Source: Proteobacteria bacterium SG_bin9
Lineage (GTDB): Bacteria > Pseudomonadota > Alphaproteobacteria > Rhizobiales > Xanthobacteraceae
Assembly (NCBI GenBank): GCA_002083525.1
Contig: LWDM01000052.1
Location: 1 to 55,367 of the forward strand
Direction: 5' to 3'
Length of the DNA stretch: 55,367 nucleotides
The position numbers were made by a program, and so were the translations under genes. This document shows, piece after piece, positions 31,872-39,704 of this stretch. The notes beneath the pieces were generated by a model that did no database searches, had not been told where the DNA came from, and saw only the letters and a program-made list of their open reading frames with translations. Position 1 is the first letter of the stretch; each line of letters begins with the position of its first letter.

Positions 31872-33029
31872 TCAGCGGTTGCGCGGAAAATCGTCCATCA
31901 GCACGTGGCGGTCGATCTGGTCGATCGTATTGACGCCGCAGAGGCCCATGGTGGTGCGCAGTTCGTTCGAGATGCACTCGACGGCCTTGAGCACGCCCGC
32001 TTCGCCGGCTGCACCGAGTCCGTAGATATATGAGCGGCCGATCATGCAGGACTTGGCGCCCAGCGCCAGCGCCCGCATCACATCCTGGCCGGTGCGCACA
32101 CCGCCATCCATCATGATCTCGGTCTGATTGCCGACCGCGGCGGCGATCTCCGGCACCATCGAGATCGACGACGGTGCGCCGTCGAGCTGACGGCCGCCAT
32201 GGTTCGACACGACGATGGCCTGCGCGCCGGTCTTCGCCGCGAGGCGCGCGTCCTCGACATCGAGGATGCCCTTGATGACGAGCTTGCCGGGCCAGATGCT
32301 GCGGATCCAGTCGACGTCTTTCCAGTTCAGCGAGGTGTCGAACTGCGACGCCGTCCATTCCGAGACGGATGCGACGTTGTTCACGCCCTTCAGATGACCG
32401 GCGATGTTGCCGAAGTTGCGGTTCTTGGTGCCGAGCATGCCGGCGACCCAGCCGGGCTTGCTGGCGAAGTCGATGATGTTCTTCAGCTTCATCAGGTTTG
32501 GCGGCACGGTCAGGCCGTTCTTGACGTCGGCGTGGCGCTGGCCGATTTCCTGCAGGTCGACGGTGAGCACCAGCGCGCTGCACTTCGCGGCGGCGGCGCG
32601 TTCGATCAGCGCCTTGCAGAAGCCACGGTCCTTCATCACGTAGAGCTGAAACCAGAACGGCTTGTCGACGTTCTTCGCCACTTCCTCGATCGAGCAGATC
32701 GACATGGTCGAGAGTGTGTAGGGAATGCCGAGCTTGTGCGCGGCGCGGCAGGCGTGAATTTCGCCATCGGCCCACTGCATGCCGGTCGAACCGACGGGCG
32801 CAAAGATCAGCGGCAGGCTGGCCTTCTCGCCGAGGATGGTGGTGGAGAGATCGCGCTTGGAAATGTCGACGAGGATGCGCTGGCGGAATTTGATCTTCGC
32901 CATATCGTCGACGTTGGCGCGCAGCGTTTCCTGCTGATACGAGCCGCCGTCGACGTAATCGAAGAAGGCTTTGGGGACGCGCCGCTGGTGCAGTTCACGC
33001 AAGTCGGCGACGCAGGTGATATCTTTCAT
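31872..33029 (-). CDS. lldD: FMN-dependent L-lactate/alpha-hydroxy-acid dehydrogenase
   Basis: A 385-residue FMN enzyme of the LldD/glycolate-oxidase family that oxidises 2-hydroxy acids to keto acids and passes electrons to quinone. F-F-D-Y-V-D-G-G near residue 22, Y130 (F-Q-L-Y-V), D158, H277 and R280 (S-N-H-G-G-R-Q-L-D) match the active site, and D-G-G-V-R and G-R-S close the FMN site. The Q-L-Y and the long loop after residue 165 fit L-lactate dehydrogenase best, but mandelate or another acid cannot be ruled out. The ATG at 33027-33029 is chosen from the conserved N-terminus. The SD is poor (GGGAAC). Confidence 0.88.
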   Translation of the reverse strand: MKDITCVADLRELHQRRVPKAFFDYVDGGSYQQETLRANVDDMAKIKFRQRILVDISKRDLSTTILGEKASLPLIFAPVGSTGMQWADGEIHACRAAHKLGIPYTLSTMSICSIEEVAKNVDKPFWFQLYVMKDRGFCKALIERAAAAKCSALVLTVDLQEIGQRHADVKNGLTVPPNLMKLKNIIDFASKPGWVAGMLGTKNRNFGNIAGHLKGVNNVASVSEWTASQFDTSLNWKDVDWIRSIWPGKLVIKGILDVEDARLAAKTGAQAIVVSNHGGRQLDGAPSSISMVPEIAAAVGNQTEIMMDGGVRTGQDVMRALALGAKSCMIGRSYIYGLGAAGEAGVLKAVECISNELRTTMGLCGVNTIDQIDRHVLMDDFPRNR

Positions 33030-33175
33030 TAGGAGTTCCCCCGTTTTTTTGTGTTGTCCCAAAGCACTGCGGCTCGCGCAAGCCTCTTGCGGCGGCTTGC
33101 CATCCACCGGGAACACGCCGCACTGCGGTGCGTTATCCCCGTAACCCAATTCTTTCAAACGATGGGGAGGCCGAG

Positions 33176-33358
33176 ATGAGCGGTCATGTTGCCGAGAAGA
33201 CCAAAGACAAGCACCACGAGACCAAGCACGACCATAAAGAGAAGCTGGACGAGGCGCTGGAGCAGGGCCTGGAAGACACGTTTCCGGCCTCGGATCCGGT
33301 GAATCTGACCCAGCCTGCGCCGTCCAAGAAGGACCAGAACATCAAGCGGAAGGACTAG
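33176..33358 (+). CDS. Small highly charged protein of unknown function
   Basis: A 60-residue hydrophilic protein. The first half is Lys/His/Asp-rich (T-K-D-K-H-H-E-T-K-H-D-H). The second half has the motif L-E-D-T-F-P-A-S-D-P-V-N-L-T-Q-P, which I recognise from small conserved proteins in alphaproteobacteria, and it ends K-R-K-D. It has no hydrophobic core and is probably largely disordered. GGGGAGG is at SD distance from the ATG at 33176. The gene is divergent from the lactate-dehydrogenase-like gene and is followed by a hairpin with a T-rich tail. A stress or nucleic-acid role is only a guess. Confidence 0.7.
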   Translation: MSGHVAEKTKDKHHETKHDHKEKLDEALEQGLEDTFPASDPVNLTQPAPSKKDQNIKRKD

Positions 33359-33380
33359 GACAGCTGCCGAGACCTTTCCA

Positions 33381-33419
33381 ACCGGCTGTCGCGACCGTGC
33401 GGCTGCCGGTCTTTATTTT
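33381..33419 (+). terminator. Possible terminator
   Basis: ACCGGC (33381-33386) pairs with GCCGGT (33405-33410) around an 18-base GC-rich interior, followed by CTTTATTTT. Weak but well placed after the small charged-protein gene. Confidence 0.4.
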
Positions 33420-33588
33420 GAGATGTTTTGCTTTTAGATCAGATGGTTACGGGGGTGATCGGCCCCCGGGCGGGTTGGTAATCATTCATCATATTTCTTG
33501 AAGGGCTATCCGCGTCTGAGGCTTTATAAGGCCCTCCGGGATACAATCGCGGCCAGAACGGGGACCGCGATCAGAGGGCGGGGGACAC

Positions 33589-34935
33589 ATGAGCCGCAAA
33601 TATTTCGGGACGGACGGCATTCGCGGCCGCGCCAACAGCCTCATCACGCCTGAACTCGCGCTCAAGGTTGGCCAGGCCGCCGGCCTCGCCTTTCAGCGCG
33701 GCGAGCATCGCCATCGCGTCGTCATCGGCAAGGACACCCGTCTCTCCGGTTACATGATCGAGACCGCGCTGATCGCGGGCTTCACCTCCGTCGGTATGGA
33801 CGTGCTGCAGCTCGGCCCGATGCCGACGCCGGCCGTCGCCATGCTCACCAAGTCCATGCGCGCCGATCTCGGCGTCATGATCTCCGCCTCGCACAACCTG
33901 TTCGACGACAACGGCATCAAGCTGTTCGGCCCGTCCGGCTTCAAGCTGTCCGACGAGGTCGAGATGCAGATCGAACAGCTGATGGACGAGAACCTCGCCA
34001 AGAAGCTGGCGCAGAGCGCGAGCCTCGGCCGTGCCCGCCGCATCGACGGCGTTCATGACCGCTACATCGAATTCGCCAAGCGCACCCTGCCGCGCACCCT
34101 GAGCCTCGACGGCATGCGTGTGGTGGTCGATTGCGCCAACGGCGCCGCGTACAAGGTGGTGCCGGAAGCGCTGTGGGAGCTCGGCGCCGAAGTGGTTGCC
34201 ATGGGCGTCGATCCCGACGGCTTCAACATCAACAAGGATTGCGGTTCGACCGCGCCGCAGGCGCTGGCCGCCAAGGTGCGCGAGATGCGTGCCGATATCG
34301 GCATTGCGCTAGACGGCGACGCCGATCGCGTGCTGATCGTCGACGAACGCGGCCACGTGGTCGACGGCGACCAGCTGCTCGCGGTGATCGCGCAGAGCTG
34401 GAAGGACGACGGCCGCCTCGCCAAGCCCGGCATCGTCGCGACCGTGATGTCGAACCTCGGCCTCGAGCGCTATCTGAAAGAGCAGGGCATCGCGCTGATC
34501 CGCACGCCGGTCGGCGACCGCTATGTGCTCGAACAGATGCTGGCGCAGGGCATCAACGTCGGTGGCGAGCCGTCGGGCCACATCATTCTCTCCGACTTCA
34601 CCACCACCGGCGACGGCTTCGTCGCGGCGCTGCAGGTGATGTCGGTGGTGCAGAAGCTCGGCAAGCCGGTCTCGGAAGTGTGCCATCGCTTCGAGCCGCT
34701 GCCGCAGATTCTGAAGAACGTGCGCTATCGCAACGGCAAGCCGCTCGACAATCCGGCGGTCAAGTCGGCGATCACCGACGCCGAGAAGCGCCTGAACGGC
34801 TGCGGCCGTCTCTTGGTCCGCTCGTCCGGCACCGAGCCGGTGATCCGCGTGATGGGCGAGGGCGACAATCGCGACGTCGTCGAGGAGGCGGTGGACATCG
34901 TCGTCTCGGCGCTCGACCACGCGGCCGCGGCTTAA
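33589..34935 (+). CDS. glmM: Phosphoglucosamine mutase
   Basis: A 448-residue GlmM, which converts glucosamine-6-phosphate to glucosamine-1-phosphate for peptidoglycan and LPS precursors. Metal-binding and active-site features: K-Y-F-G-T-D-G-I-R-G at 4-13, the phosphoserine S101 in I-S-A-S-H-N, the magnesium loop D-G-D-A-D-R (about 242-247), the sugar-binding G-E-P-S-G-H and the phosphate-binding R-S-S-G-T-E-P near the C-terminus. In this order glmM often follows ftsH or folP; here it stands alone downstream of a small charged protein. The length is normal. Confidence 0.98.
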   Translation: MSRKYFGTDGIRGRANSLITPELALKVGQAAGLAFQRGEHRHRVVIGKDTRLSGYMIETALIAGFTSVGMDVLQLGPMPTPAVAMLTKSMRADLGVMISASHNLFDDNGIKLFGPSGFKLSDEVEMQIEQLMDENLAKKLAQSASLGRARRIDGVHDRYIEFAKRTLPRTLSLDGMRVVVDCANGAAYKVVPEALWELGAEVVAMGVDPDGFNINKDCGSTAPQALAAKVREMRADIGIALDGDADRVLIVDERGHVVDGDQLLAVIAQSWKDDGRLAKPGIVATVMSNLGLERYLKEQGIALIRTPVGDRYVLEQMLAQGINVGGEPSGHIILSDFTTTGDGFVAALQVMSVVQKLGKPVSEVCHRFEPLPQILKNVRYRNGKPLDNPAVKSAITDAEKRLNGCGRLLVRSSGTEPVIRVMGEGDNRDVVEEAVDIVVSALDHAAAA

Positions 34936-35054
34936 CCTCTCCACGTCGTCTGCTTGCGGCGGAGTGCATCCCAGCCATGGCCGATTGGCGGTGGTCGGGT
35001 TCGCGCTCAGACTCTATTTAATGGCCATTCCCGCTCGGACATTTGCGATCTGCC

Positions 35055-36311
35055 GTGAACAAGCCCGTCATCGTCACCGAGGAAACGCTGACCACGCCGG
35101 TCGTGGTTGAGGCGGCGACGCCGTCCGCTGCGGCTTCCGCCGCGACGGGACCGGCCTATGCGGTACTGTTCGCGATCAGCGTCTCGCATCTCCTCAACGA
35201 TCTGATGCAGTCGCTGATTCCGTCGATCTATCCGATCCTCAAAGCCAACTACGCGCTCGACTACACCCAGATCGGGCTGATCTCGCTGGCCTTCCAGTTC
35301 ACCTCGTCGCTGCTGCAGCCGGTGGTCGGCTTCTATACCGATCGCAAGCCGATGCCGTATTCGCTGGCGGTCGGCATGGGCTTCACGCTGGCCGGGCTGC
35401 TGCTGCTCGCGTCCGCGCAGCAGTACGCGGTGATCCTGCTGGCGGCGGCGATCATCGGCACCGGATCTGCGATCTTCCATCCGGAGTCGGCGCGTATCGC
35501 GCGGCTGGCCTCCGGCGGCCGCTACGGTTTCGCGCAATCGGTCTTCCAGGTCGGCGGCAATTTCGGCAGCGCTGCAGGTCCTTTGCTGGCGGCGCTGATC
35601 GTCGTGCCGTTCGGGCAGGGCAGTGTGGCCTGGTTCTCGGCCGTCGCCGCGCTGGCCATGCTGATCCTGTGGCGGATCGGCAGCTGGTACAAACCGCGCA
35701 TCGTCGTGCGCAAGGCGGCGCAAGCGCTCAAGGATGTGGTGAATCTTCCGCCGGGCCGCGTACGGATTGCGCTCGCTGTCCTCGTCGCGCTGATGTTCTC
35801 CAAGGCCTTCTACACGGCGAGCATCTCGAGCTACTACACCTTCTATCTGATCGAGAAGTTCGGCGTGACGACCTCGACCGCGCAGATCCTGCTGTTCGTG
35901 TTCCTCGGCGCCAACGTGGTCGGCGTCTATTTCGGCGGCCCGCTCGGCGATCGCTTCGGCCGCAAGCGGGTGCTGTGGTTTTCGGTTCTCGGCGCGCTGC
36001 CGTTCACGCTGCTGCTGCCCTATGCCGATCTGACCTGGAGCGTTGTGCTGACCGTGATGATCGGCCTGATCATGGCGTCGGCGACGCCGGCGATCATCGT
36101 GTTCGCGCAGGAACTGATGCCGCACCGCTTCGGGTTGATCTCGGGCATCTTCTATGGTCTCGCGTTCGGCCTCGGCGGCATCGGCGCGGCACTTCTCGGC
36201 AAGCTTGCCGATCTCACCAGTCTCGATACTGTTTACTCGGTCTGTGCGGTGCTGCCGGCGATCGGGTTGCTTGCGGTGTTCCTGCCGCGGATGAAGGCGG
36301 AGCGCGCCTGA
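35055..36311 (+). CDS. MFS transporter, fosmidomycin-resistance (Fsr) type
   Basis: A 418-residue, 12-helix major facilitator of the Fsr group, exporters known for fosmidomycin in E. coli. The group signature is clear: S-V-S-H-L-L-N-D-L near the first helix, and G-T-G-S-A-I-F-H-P-E-S-A-R-I-A-R followed by G-F-A-Q-S-V-F-Q-V-G-G-N-F-G-S in helices 4-5. The P-L-G-D-R-F-G-R-K-R loop lies between helices 8 and 9. The start is uncertain: the GTG at 35055 is used, and a TTG at 35043 would add four residues. No SD is obvious. The N-terminal 35 residues are a polar Thr/Ala-rich tail. The natural substrate is unknown. Confidence 0.87.
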   Translation: MNKPVIVTEETLTTPVVVEAATPSAAASAATGPAYAVLFAISVSHLLNDLMQSLIPSIYPILKANYALDYTQIGLISLAFQFTSSLLQPVVGFYTDRKPMPYSLAVGMGFTLAGLLLLASAQQYAVILLAAAIIGTGSAIFHPESARIARLASGGRYGFAQSVFQVGGNFGSAAGPLLAALIVVPFGQGSVAWFSAVAALAMLILWRIGSWYKPRIVVRKAAQALKDVVNLPPGRVRIALAVLVALMFSKAFYTASISSYYTFYLIEKFGVTTSTAQILLFVFLGANVVGVYFGGPLGDRFGRKRVLWFSVLGALPFTLLLPYADLTWSVVLTVMIGLIMASATPAIIVFAQELMPHRFGLISGIFYGLAFGLGGIGAALLGKLADLTSLDTVYSVCAVLPAIGLLAVFLPRMKAERA

Positions 36312-36574
36312 TCGCTGCGCCGGTCGTTAGGCCGGCGTTAATCTTTGCATCAACCTTCCGTTCATCAGTGTGGCGGCGCGCAGCGCGCTTGCAGCGGTTT
36401 GTGCTGCGCAGGACACAGGCCTCGCGCGCACTGATACGAAAAATCAACCTTAATAATTAGGGTTAAGTGCCGCTTAAGAAATTGGTGCCATCGTCCCGTA
36501 CGTGAGTTTCCCAGTTTGGGTGAGTGAGGCCTCCGCGTGTCGTCTGCCTCACCGGACGAAAAAGGATGATGCCA

Positions 36575-37423
36575 ATGCGTAGCGTTATTTCAGTCATCGC
36601 CGCCGGGATGGCGTCGTTGCTTTCGACCACGGCGTTTGCCGCCGATTATCCGATTGCACCGCCGCCGCCGATCGCGCCGCCTCCATACGTTGCGCCCCCG
36701 CCGCCGGTTGCCGATTTCGGCGGCTGGTATCTGCGCGGCGACATCAGCATGACCAATCAGAAGGTGAAGCGCCTCGACAACATCCTGAATAACGCGCCCG
36801 GCGTTTCCGTCGCCCCGGTTCATTACGAATTCGACAGCGGCACGGCGATCGGCTTCGGTGTCGGTTATCAGTTCAACAGCTGGTTCCGCGGCGACATCAC
36901 CGCCGAATATCGCGGCCGCACCGCCTTCAACGGTCTCGAGATCGTGCGCCTCAATGGCGCTGTGATCGGCACCGACGAGTATCGCGGCAGCAAGAACGAA
37001 TATCTGATCATGGCCAACGCCTATGCCGATCTCGGCACCTGGTGGTGTCTGACTCCGTTCGTCGGCGTCGGCATCGGCTACACGCGCAACGAGATCCGCG
37101 GCTTCACCGATATCAACACGCCGAACCTCGGCGTTGCGTTCGGCGAGAAGGCGCACAAGACCGGAGCAGCCTACGCACTGCATGCCGGTGTCGCCTACAA
37201 AGCGACCAACAGCCTGACGGTCGAACTCGCTTACCGCTACCTCGATCTCGGCGACGCCATCACCGGCGACCTGCGCACCTACACCGGTGTGAACAACACG
37301 GTGAACCCGACCACGTTCAAGGATCTGACGTCGCACGATCTGCGCATCGGTCTGCGCTGGCAGCTCGAGCCGACCCTGATCGCGCCGCCGCCGCCGGTGG
37401 TGCCGCTGATGCGCCGCGGCTGA
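36575..37423 (+). CDS. Outer-membrane beta-barrel protein, Omp25/31-like
   Basis: A 282-residue protein with a signal peptide to about residue 23 (F-A-A-D), then a striking Pro-rich linker of about 30 residues (repeated P-P-P-P-I-A-P-P), then an 8-stranded porin-like barrel. The W-Y-L-R-G-D-I start and A-Y-A-D-L-G-T-W-W, G-V-G-I-G-Y, V-E-L-A-Y-R-Y-L-D-L-G-D and H-D-L-R-I-G-L-R-W strands are typical. It ends with another Pro-rich tail rather than a terminal Phe, which is unusual for a barrel. AAAGGA lies eight bases before the third of three in-frame ATGs, so I chose that start. A terminator follows. Confidence 0.88.
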   Translation: MRSVISVIAAGMASLLSTTAFAADYPIAPPPPIAPPPYVAPPPPVADFGGWYLRGDISMTNQKVKRLDNILNNAPGVSVAPVHYEFDSGTAIGFGVGYQFNSWFRGDITAEYRGRTAFNGLEIVRLNGAVIGTDEYRGSKNEYLIMANAYADLGTWWCLTPFVGVGIGYTRNEIRGFTDINTPNLGVAFGEKAHKTGAAYALHAGVAYKATNSLTVELAYRYLDLGDAITGDLRTYTGVNNTVNPTTFKDLTSHDLRIGLRWQLEPTLIAPPPPVVPLMRRG

Positions 37424-37443
37424 TCGCTCGCTTAACAATCGTG

Positions 37444-37477
37444 AACGGCGCGGGATTTTCCCGCGCCGTTTTCTTTT
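37444..37477 (+). terminator. Rho-independent terminator
   Basis: AACGGCGCGGGA (37444-37455), loop TTT, TCCCGCGCCGTT (37459-37470), then TTCTTTT: a perfect 12-bp stem ending the first OMP gene. Confidence 0.88.
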
Positions 37478-37579
37478 GCGAGCTCTGCGTTTGACGCAAC
37501 AAAACCGGCCGCCGGCAACGGTTGGTTAAGGTTAACAAGCCATGATCGTCCCGTATCGAGTTGCGGATGGAGTTGAGCA

Positions 37580-38392
37580 ATGCGTCGGTTGATTCTTGCG
37601 GCGATCTTGGCGGGCGTGGTGTCTGGCGCCCAGGCTGCGGACCTGCCCGACATTCCGATTCTGCGCGGCCCAGTCAGCGACGGCGTGTTGAGCGCGCGTC
37701 CGGTTTACTGGCAGGGCGTCTATGCCGGCGGCCAGTTCTCCTGGGGCGCGGTGAACACCGACCATACAACGACGAACAACGGCCTGAATTCGACGATCCA
37801 GGCCGACGCAAACGTCCCGATAAACGTGACAGGCGTCGCAAGCCCGGCCACGCCTGTGCTTGGACGAAGCTCCGAAAACCACAGCGGTTACGGTGTCTTC
37901 CTGGGTTACAACAGCCAATGGGATGACGTCGTGCTGGGTATCGAAGGCACCTTCGTCCACGGCAAGTTCAATTCGAACAGCTCTGCGGCGAGTTTCAACC
38001 TTCGAGACATCGGCTTCCTCGCCAGGTCGAATTTCGTGTCGTCCTCCGTTTTCACCATGGAGAACTACGGGACGATCAGGGCGCGGGCGGGCTACGCCAT
38101 CGGCAGTTTCCTGCCCTACGCATTTGCGGGCGCGACTTTCGGTCAGGCGGATTTTCTCAGAACGGCAACGATCTCCGCGGGGCCGGCCGCAGGCGGTCCC
38201 CTGTTGTTTTCGATCACGCGCACCGCGAACCTTCCAAACCACATTGTGTATGGATACACGGCCGGCATAGGCCTCGACGTGATGCTGATCGGAGGACTGT
38301 TCGCGCGTGCCGAGTTCGAGCACACGCGCATCACGTCGCAGCTCAACGTCAGCCTGAACACCGTGCGCGGCGGCATCGGCTACAAATTCTGA
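37580..38392 (+). CDS. Outer-membrane beta-barrel protein, second
   Basis: A 270-residue protein with a signal peptide to about residue 19 (A-Q-A-A-D) and a barrel domain from about 44 (W-Q-G-V-Y-A-G-G-Q-F) to the C-terminal G-G-I-G-Y-K-F, whose terminal Phe fits BAM-dependent insertion. Strands such as S-G-Y-G-V-F-L-G-Y-N, L-G-I-E-G-T-F and I-R-A-R-A-G-Y-A are typical of Hyphomicrobiales Omp31-like porins. It shares its type but little sequence with the preceding OMP. The last gene of this block, it stands before a GST gene with 110 bases between. Confidence 0.87.
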   Translation: MRRLILAAILAGVVSGAQAADLPDIPILRGPVSDGVLSARPVYWQGVYAGGQFSWGAVNTDHTTTNNGLNSTIQADANVPINVTGVASPATPVLGRSSENHSGYGVFLGYNSQWDDVVLGIEGTFVHGKFNSNSSAASFNLRDIGFLARSNFVSSSVFTMENYGTIRARAGYAIGSFLPYAFAGATFGQADFLRTATISAGPAAGGPLLFSITRTANLPNHIVYGYTAGIGLDVMLIGGLFARAEFEHTRITSQLNVSLNTVRGGIGYKF

Positions 38393-38502
38393 TCCAATTT
38401 CTCCGATTGCAGAATTCGCCGCAGGTGTCACCTGCGGCGAAAGCCGTTGCATAACGTCCCGAGTGCTGATTGTCTTCGCCCCCGGTTGGGCAGGGGCGGA
38501 TC

Positions 38503-39093
38503 ATGAAGATCTACGGCGATCTGAATTCAGGCAACTGCCTGAAGGTGAAGTGGACATGCGATCTGCTCAAGCGTTCATATGAGTGGATCGACACCGACAT
38601 CACCAAAGGCCAATCCCGTACACCGGAATTCCTCGCGCTGAATCCGGCAGGGCAGGTGCCGCTGGTCGTGCTGGATGACGGGCGGCCGCTGGCGCAGTCG
38701 AACGCCATCATCCGCCATCTCGCCAAGGGCACGCATCTCATCCCGGCGGACGGTTACGCCGAGGCGAAGATGGATGAATGGCTGTTCTGGGAACAATACA
38801 GCCACGAGCCCTACATCGCGGTCTGCCGCTTCGTCATGGTGTATCTGAAGAAGCCGCCGGAGGAGCGCGATCCGGAGAAGGTGCGGCGCGGCTACGTTGC
38901 GCTGAAGCAGATGGAAGATCAGCTGGCCAAGACGCCGTTCCTGGTCGGCAACGACTTTACGGTCGCGGACGTCTCGTTGCTTGCCTACACGCGCGTGGCG
39001 CATGAGGGCGGCTTCGTGCTGTCGGATCATCCCTCGTTGCGACGCTGGATCGCGGCGAGCGAGAAGATGCTCGGCCTTCCGCCGGCGCTCTGA
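38503..39093 (+). CDS. Glutathione S-transferase family protein
   Basis: A 196-residue GST, slightly short for the family. The thioredoxin-like domain (about 1-78) has Y-G-D-L-N-S-G-N-C-L-K-V at 4-15, G-Q-V-P-L-V-V and the Q-S-N-A-I-I motif. The helical domain ends G-N-D-F-T-V-A-D-V-S-L-L-A-Y, the N-capping signature. The start at 38503 is set by the conserved M-K-I-Y-G-D. The next gene, a GNAT acetyltransferase, starts two bases after the stop, indicating a two-gene operon, perhaps for detoxification. It is the third GST gene in the window and is not closely similar to the others. Confidence 0.9.
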   Translation: MKIYGDLNSGNCLKVKWTCDLLKRSYEWIDTDITKGQSRTPEFLALNPAGQVPLVVLDDGRPLAQSNAIIRHLAKGTHLIPADGYAEAKMDEWLFWEQYSHEPYIAVCRFVMVYLKKPPEERDPEKVRRGYVALKQMEDQLAKTPFLVGNDFTVADVSLLAYTRVAHEGGFVLSDHPSLRRWIAASEKMLGLPPAL

Positions 39094-39095
39094 AG

Positions 39096-39563
39096 ATGGC
39101 GGCGGAAGGTGTCAGCATCAGGCCGGCGAAACGGGAGGACGTCCCTGCGATCGTCCGCATGCTGGCCGACGACTTTCTCGGCAAGGATCGCGAGCGCGTC
39201 ACCGACCCGCTGCCGCAGTCCTATTACGATGCGTTCGATCGCGTGGCGGCGAGCGGCAACCTGCACATGGTTGTCGCCACTGATACGAGCGGCGCTGTCG
39301 TCGGCTCGCTGCAGCTCTGCATCCTGCCTGGGCTCAGCTCGCAGGGCGCGACGCGTGCGCTGATCGAGGACGTGCGGGTCGACGGCAAGCTGCGCGGGCA
39401 GGGGGTGGGTGAGGTTCTGATCCGCTGGGCAATTGGTGAGGCGAAGAATCGCGGCTGCTATCTGGTCGAGCTGCTGACCAGCCGCGCCCGTGTCGACGCC
39501 CAGCGCTTCTACGTGAAGCTCGGCTTCACCGAGAGCCACGCCGGGATGACGTTAAAGCTTTGA
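39096..39563 (+). CDS. GNAT family N-acetyltransferase
   Basis: A 155-residue GCN5-related acetyltransferase using acetyl-CoA. The pattern I-R-P-A-K-R-E-D at the start, V-V-G-S-L-Q-L (beta 4), I-E-D-V-R-V-D with R-G-Q-G-V-G-E-V-L-I (pyrophosphate-binding motif A, about 113-130) and R-F-Y-V-K-L-G-F near the end are intact. The ATG at 39096 is two bases after the GST stop, so the two are co-translated. The acceptor, a small amine or a protein, cannot be predicted. Confidence 0.9.
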   Translation: MAAEGVSIRPAKREDVPAIVRMLADDFLGKDRERVTDPLPQSYYDAFDRVAASGNLHMVVATDTSGAVVGSLQLCILPGLSSQGATRALIEDVRVDGKLRGQGVGEVLIRWAIGEAKNRGCYLVELLTSRARVDAQRFYVKLGFTESHAGMTLKL

Positions 39564-39664
39564 TAACGCCTGCGTCCTCGCGGCTTCTTGATCCGGCATA
39601 GCTGTTCGTCTCCGAAGTTTCCTTGACGGCAGGGGGCAATTCCCATATCTCCGGCGGCGGGAAA

Positions 39665-39704
39665 CCTCTCCCCACCGAGAGGCAGCTATCTGGAAGGATA
39701 GATT
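39665..39704 (+). promoter_or_regulatory. Structured serC leader sequestering the SD
   Basis: Two hairpins abut the serC start: CCTCTC/GAGAGG (39665-39670 with 39677-39682) and CTATC/GATAG (39686-39690 with 39697-39701). The SD GGAAGG (39692-39697) lies in the loop and 3' arm of the second. This fits the serC RNA motif described upstream of serC in alphaproteobacteria, but I have matched it only by position and shape. It would control translation of serC, perhaps by a metabolite or by RNA stability. Confidence 0.5.
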
